DNA of 64,000 nt from Shimia ponticola (GTDB lineage: Bacteria > Pseudomonadota > Alphaproteobacteria > Rhodobacterales > Rhodobacteraceae): contig NZ_VCDK01000006.1 in the NCBI RefSeq assembly GCF_007995215.1, positions 584,125 through 648,124 of the forward strand. Direction: 5' to 3'. The notes beneath the pieces are model-generated. The model searched no databases. It worked only from the letters and a program-made list of their open reading frames with translations, and was not told the DNA's origin. Each line of letters starts with the position of its first letter. Positions within the stretch are counted from its first letter, which is position 1. Of this stretch, positions 60,935 to 64,000 are shown one piece after another. Both the position numbers and the translations under genes were made by a program.

Positions 60935-62983
60935 ATGAAATCGACCCTGGCAGAAGCGCTTTCCGCGCGCGGATATACTGCGTTGACGCCTGTGCAAGAG
61001 GCTGTGACGGCCCCAGAGACTCTGGGTCGAGACATGTTGGTGTCGGCGCAAACCGGGTCCGGCAAGACGCTAGGCTTTGGGTTGGCGATAGCACCGACGC
61101 TGCTGCAACAGTCCGATCACTTTCCTGAAGCGGCAGCGCCGCTTGCCTTGATCATCGCGCCGACGCGCGAGTTGGCGTTGCAGGTAAAGCGCGAGCTGGG
61201 ATGGCTGTATGAAAAAGCCGGTGTTGCCATGGCTTCGACGGTCGGCGGCATGGATATGCGCGATGAACGCCGGGCGCTTGCCCGTGGCGCACATGTCGTG
61301 GTCGCGACGCCAGGACGCCTCCGGGACCACATCATGCGCGAAACCATCGATCTCAGCGCGCTCAAAGCCGTGGTTCTCGACGAGGCGGATGAGATGCTCG
61401 ACCTCGGCTTTCGCGAGGATCTGGAGTTCATTCTCGAAGCTGCGCCAGAAGATCGCCAGACGCTTCTCTTCTCGGCGACGGTGCCTCCGATCATTGGGCG
61501 ATTGGCCGAGAATTTTCAGCGCGACGCGTTGCGCATTGCAACCACAAGCGGCGCGCGCCAGCACGCCGACATTGATTATCAGGCCCTGCGCGTGGCGGCC
61601 CGCGATGGTGAAAATGCGATTATCAACGTATTGCGATATCACGAAGCCCCCAATGCCATCGTGTTCTGCAACACCCGGGCCATGGTGAACCGGCTGACGA
61701 CGCGGCTTTCCAATCGGGGGTTCCCTGTGGTGGCCTTGTCCGGTGAACTGTCGCAAAGCGAGCGGGGCCACGCGCTTCAATCCATGCGGGACGGTCGCGC
61801 CCGGGTGTGCGTCGCAACGGATGTCGCTGCGCGCGGCATCGATTTGCCCAACCTAGATCTTGTGATCCACGCCGAATTGCCGAGCAATCAGGAAACGCTC
61901 TTGCACCGGTCCGGTCGAACGGGGCGGGCTGGCCGCAAAGGCACCAGCGCCTTGATCGTACCTCCGGCGTCGCGGCGCAAAGCGGATCGCCTGCTTGGGT
62001 GGGCCAAGGTGCGTGCGACATGGGCCAATGCTCCCAGCGCAGAGGACGTGCGCGCACAGGACCGCGCGCGGATGCTGAGCGCTGAGGATTGGAACGAACA
62101 AACCAGCGACGCTGATCAAGAAGACCTTGCCGAACTCACTGCGCGCTTTTCGCCCGAACAGCTTGCGGCTGGGTATCTCCGACTTTTCCGGGCGAAACAT
62201 GCGGCACCAGAAGAGCTTTCCGATGTCGATGCGCCGGAGGCTCCGCGCCCGGCCTTTGGCCCTAGCCGGTGGTATTCTTTGCCCGGTGGCCGCGCGGCTG
62301 GTGCAGAACCAAGGCGTTTGCTGTCGCTTTTGTCCAAACTGGGTGGGCTGGGCCGTGATGATGTCGGGGCCATTCGCATGCGGGACGACTTTACCCTGAT
62401 CGAAATCCGCGAAAGCGCAGTCGCAGGCTTGGAAAAGGCGCTGGGCGCTGAGATGGAATTGGGTGATCTGGGGGCGCTGAGTCCTGCAGAGGCACCGGCA
62501 GAGCGCAACAAGCCACGGGGAGCGAAATCGGCGCGTGGTTCAAAACCGCACCGGGGCCAAACCAGTGGCCAATACCGAGGCAAAGCGCCTGCTGCCGCGC
62601 GCGATGGCACGAAACGGGACGCGCAAGAGAGCAACCGCAAGCCTAAGGCACATGACAAGCCTGCGGGAAAACCAAAGCCGTCAAAGGCACGGTTCGATAA
62701 ACCGGCCCCCAAGTCAGATGCCAAACCTGCCGCCAAGCCAGCGCGCCCCGGCAAACCGGCGACGTCGAAGCCAAAGCCCTCGAAATCGGCCAAGGGGCAG
62801 GGCGGTGACGCGTTTCCAAGCAAACGGGGCGCGAGCGCTGGCAAGCCATCTAAGGCGTCAAAACCAGACTCGCAGCCGGTTCGGGGCAAAGGCCCAAAGC
62901 CACCAGTCGGCAAACCCAATAGCAAAAAGAACAAGGCCCGCCGCGCCGCCGCGGCCGCTCAATCCAAACGTGGCAAGGGCTAA
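60935..62983 (+). CDS. DEAD-box RNA helicase with DbpA-like RNA-binding domain and basic tail
   Basis: 682 residues. Motif I AQTGSGKT, Ia PTRELA, Ib TPGR, II LDEADEMLDLGF, III LLFSATVPP, V ATDVAARGIDLPNLD and VI HRSGRTGRAG are all present in the first 350 residues. A DbpA/CsdA-type RNA-binding domain follows at about 440-515 (RRLLSLLSKLGGLGRDDVGA, then FTLIEIRESAVAGLEKAL). The last 160 residues are a low-complexity Lys/Pro/Ala tail (AKPAARPGKPATSKPKPSKS) that would bind RNA nonspecifically. Ribosome assembly at low temperature is the likely role. The ATG follows a GGAT-type weak site. Confidence 0.93.
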   Translation: MKSTLAEALSARGYTALTPVQEAVTAPETLGRDMLVSAQTGSGKTLGFGLAIAPTLLQQSDHFPEAAAPLALIIAPTRELALQVKRELGWLYEKAGVAMASTVGGMDMRDERRALARGAHVVVATPGRLRDHIMRETIDLSALKAVVLDEADEMLDLGFREDLEFILEAAPEDRQTLLFSATVPPIIGRLAENFQRDALRIATTSGARQHADIDYQALRVAARDGENAIINVLRYHEAPNAIVFCNTRAMVNRLTTRLSNRGFPVVALSGELSQSERGHALQSMRDGRARVCVATDVAARGIDLPNLDLVIHAELPSNQETLLHRSGRTGRAGRKGTSALIVPPASRRKADRLLGWAKVRATWANAPSAEDVRAQDRARMLSAEDWNEQTSDADQEDLAELTARFSPEQLAAGYLRLFRAKHAAPEELSDVDAPEAPRPAFGPSRWYSLPGGRAAGAEPRRLLSLLSKLGGLGRDDVGAIRMRDDFTLIEIRESAVAGLEKALGAEMELGDLGALSPAEAPAERNKPRGAKSARGSKPHRGQTSGQYRGKAPAAARDGTKRDAQESNRKPKAHDKPAGKPKPSKARFDKPAPKSDAKPAAKPARPGKPATSKPKPSKSAKGQGGDAFPSKRGASAGKPSKASKPDSQPVRGKGPKPPVGKPNSKKNKARRAAAAAQSKRGKG

Positions 62984-63047
62984 AACCCAAAAGCCACGAA
63001 TGGGTGTCAGACGTCTGGGAAAAACGCTGCTGCTGGGGAAGATCAAA

Positions 63048-63890
63048 GGCTTTGTTGCTCAAATTCAGCCAAAGGTGGCGTTCTCATTTTCCGGGACGGA
63101 CCTATCCTGTGGCATCTGTGACGCGAATGCCGAGTGCAGTGTAGCGGTTGAGCCCGTCGATGCGAATTTGGATTTCCGCGACCTGTCAGTCGAAGTCTCG
63201 GACCAAGAGGCCTTGGCCAAGAAGTTTGACGCAGTGCATCTGTGTCTTTGCGCTGCTCCGGCGGCGATACCATCGTGATATCTGCGCGTGGCTTAGGCCC
63301 CGTGTAGCTGCAATCGTGGCAATCCCCTGGACTGACGGCTTCTGGTCCAGCAGGTCGGTACAAGCGCATCACCAACATTGCTGGTGCCAACCTCGATAGA
63401 TCGAACCTCCGGTGTTTCCTGATCCTGACCGAGGTGACGCTTTCGCCATCGGCGATTTTTGCTCCTGCCATGCTTGCGGGCGTTCTACTTCCCTTCATCC
63501 TCGGCTTTGGGGCCGGTTGCATCGATCAACAGGAGCAAAGGACCTGTCCCACCGCGATAGGGGTTAGCGACTTTGAAGGTTCTCTGACGGCGGTACAGGA
63601 TGCCGTCGTCTGTTACGGTCCAGTCCAGCTGGGCCAACCGCAAAAGGTTGCGAGGAAGCAGGTCATTTGTTGCCATGGCCTAGCGAACGGCACTTTCAGG
63701 TCAGGCACACCGGAATCGCGGCGTTGCTGAACTGGCACCAGCGCCTACGCTTTTCGCTCGGCGGCGGCACCCAGCCCATGTCCGGATCACACCATATCGA
63801 CAATAATCGGCTTTGTTTCATAGATTTTCTCACCGAAAGCCAGTTTTTGGCTTGGTATTTTGTCGGCGCCCAACTGCTCATAAATTCCAG
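63048..63890 (-). pseudogene. Decayed IS5/IS903-type transposase and insertion sequence
   Basis: GGCTTTGTTGCTCAAATTC at 63048-63066 is a typical left end for this IS group. Reading the minus strand from about 63881, fragments in different frames match the family in order: SIWCDPDMGWVPPPSEKRRR, then NAAIPVCLT, then RNLLRLAQLDWTVTDDGILY and NPYRGGTGPLLLLIDATG, then NARKHGRSKN after a stop, then EVGTSNVGDALVP. Frameshifts, stops and internal deletions show an inactive relic. The right end is not recognisable; it may be lost. Composition becomes AT-rich beyond 63780. Confidence 0.8.
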
Positions 63891-64000
63891 CTATCACACT
63901 GAATTTATTAAGTTAATATACGGTGTGATCTGTATGCCAAGGCTGCGTCCGGGCGGAGAAAACCTTCAAGCCGGGCGCGGTTGGCTGCGTCAAGCTATCC

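Noticed and set aside
63812..63827. CGGCTTTGTTTCATAG as the right end of the IS relic
   Set aside because: It resembles the left end but has the same orientation instead of being inverted, and it lies inside the transposase N-terminal coding part.
1..64000. CRISPR arrays, prophage or replication origin
   Set aside because: No regularly spaced direct repeats, no phage structural gene series, and no dnaA/parAB-type neighbourhood were seen in the window.

Overview
The window reads as a chromosomal segment of a marine Roseobacter-group alphaproteobacterium (Rhodobacteraceae sensu lato). The assignment rests on protein style and gene order: a PCuAC copper chaperone next to a Sir2 deacylase, the overlapping cdd-deoA-deoB-add-upp operon, a MerR-controlled beta-oxidation block, TTTGCA-type short-chain acyl-CoA boxes next to prpE, and an IS5-type transposase relic of the kind common in roseobacters. 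Most genes are GC-rich with short spacers. The clear exception is the AT-richer gene at 7352-8734. Genus cannot be decided from this sequence alone.

Layout. 1-2905: 3' part of rpmB, copper chaperone pair, cobB and a low-molecular-weight phosphatase. 3036-4761: a minus-strand cassette of five small unfamiliar genes in the order coiled coil, beta protein, coiled coil, beta protein, beta protein. 5110-6906: lepA, whose stop codon lies inside a long inverted repeat. 6907-10372: an accessory patch with several hairpin repeat types, an AlbA_2-type ATPase gene, two REP-associated transposase-like genes (one carrying REP-like palindromes inside its reading frame, one lacking the catalytic HUH) and an orphan Phd-like antitoxin. 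10408-17414: esterase, H-NOX plus hybrid histidine kinase, glyA, nadK, VOC protein, cold shock protein and CsbD. 17500-23335: prpE, maeB and a VOC-cupin fusion. 23449-27947: nucleoside salvage operon. 28012-33685: a SPOR protein and an unfamiliar membrane/FAD-oxidase cluster. 33949-37201: acyl-CoA ligase, EamA transporter and sulfotransferase. 37804-46207: fatty-acid oxidation block with two NTF2-like genes and two MerR regulators. 46379-54724: thioesterases, MATE exporter, pyrD, periplasmic nucleotidase, methyltransferase, HMCES/YedK, and a TetR gene facing a membrane protein across twin operators. 54906-62983: tRNA-Gly, two half-size ABC exporters flanking an acyl-CoA synthetase, and a DEAD-box helicase. 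63048 to about 63890: decayed IS5/IS903-type insertion sequence.

How the parts fit. Acyl-CoA metabolism dominates: prpE and maeB feed propionate and C4 carbon, and 33949-45094 holds an acyl-CoA ligase, FadJ-type enzyme, thiolase, glutathione transferase and acyl-CoA dehydrogenase under two MerR proteins. Nucleoside salvage is a second coherent unit: periplasmic nucleotidase (50127), cdd, deoA, deoB, add, upp.

Best candidates for something undescribed are the 3036-4761 cassette with three diverged copies of one beta-rich family; the in-frame REP palindromes and catalytically dead RAYT around 8811-10372; the covarying hairpin repeat downstream of lepA; the 187-bp element with 22-bp terminal inverted repeats at 43064-43250; and the FAD-oxidase/membrane-protein operon at 30477-33685. 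All functional statements come from reading the sequence by eye; no database search was run.
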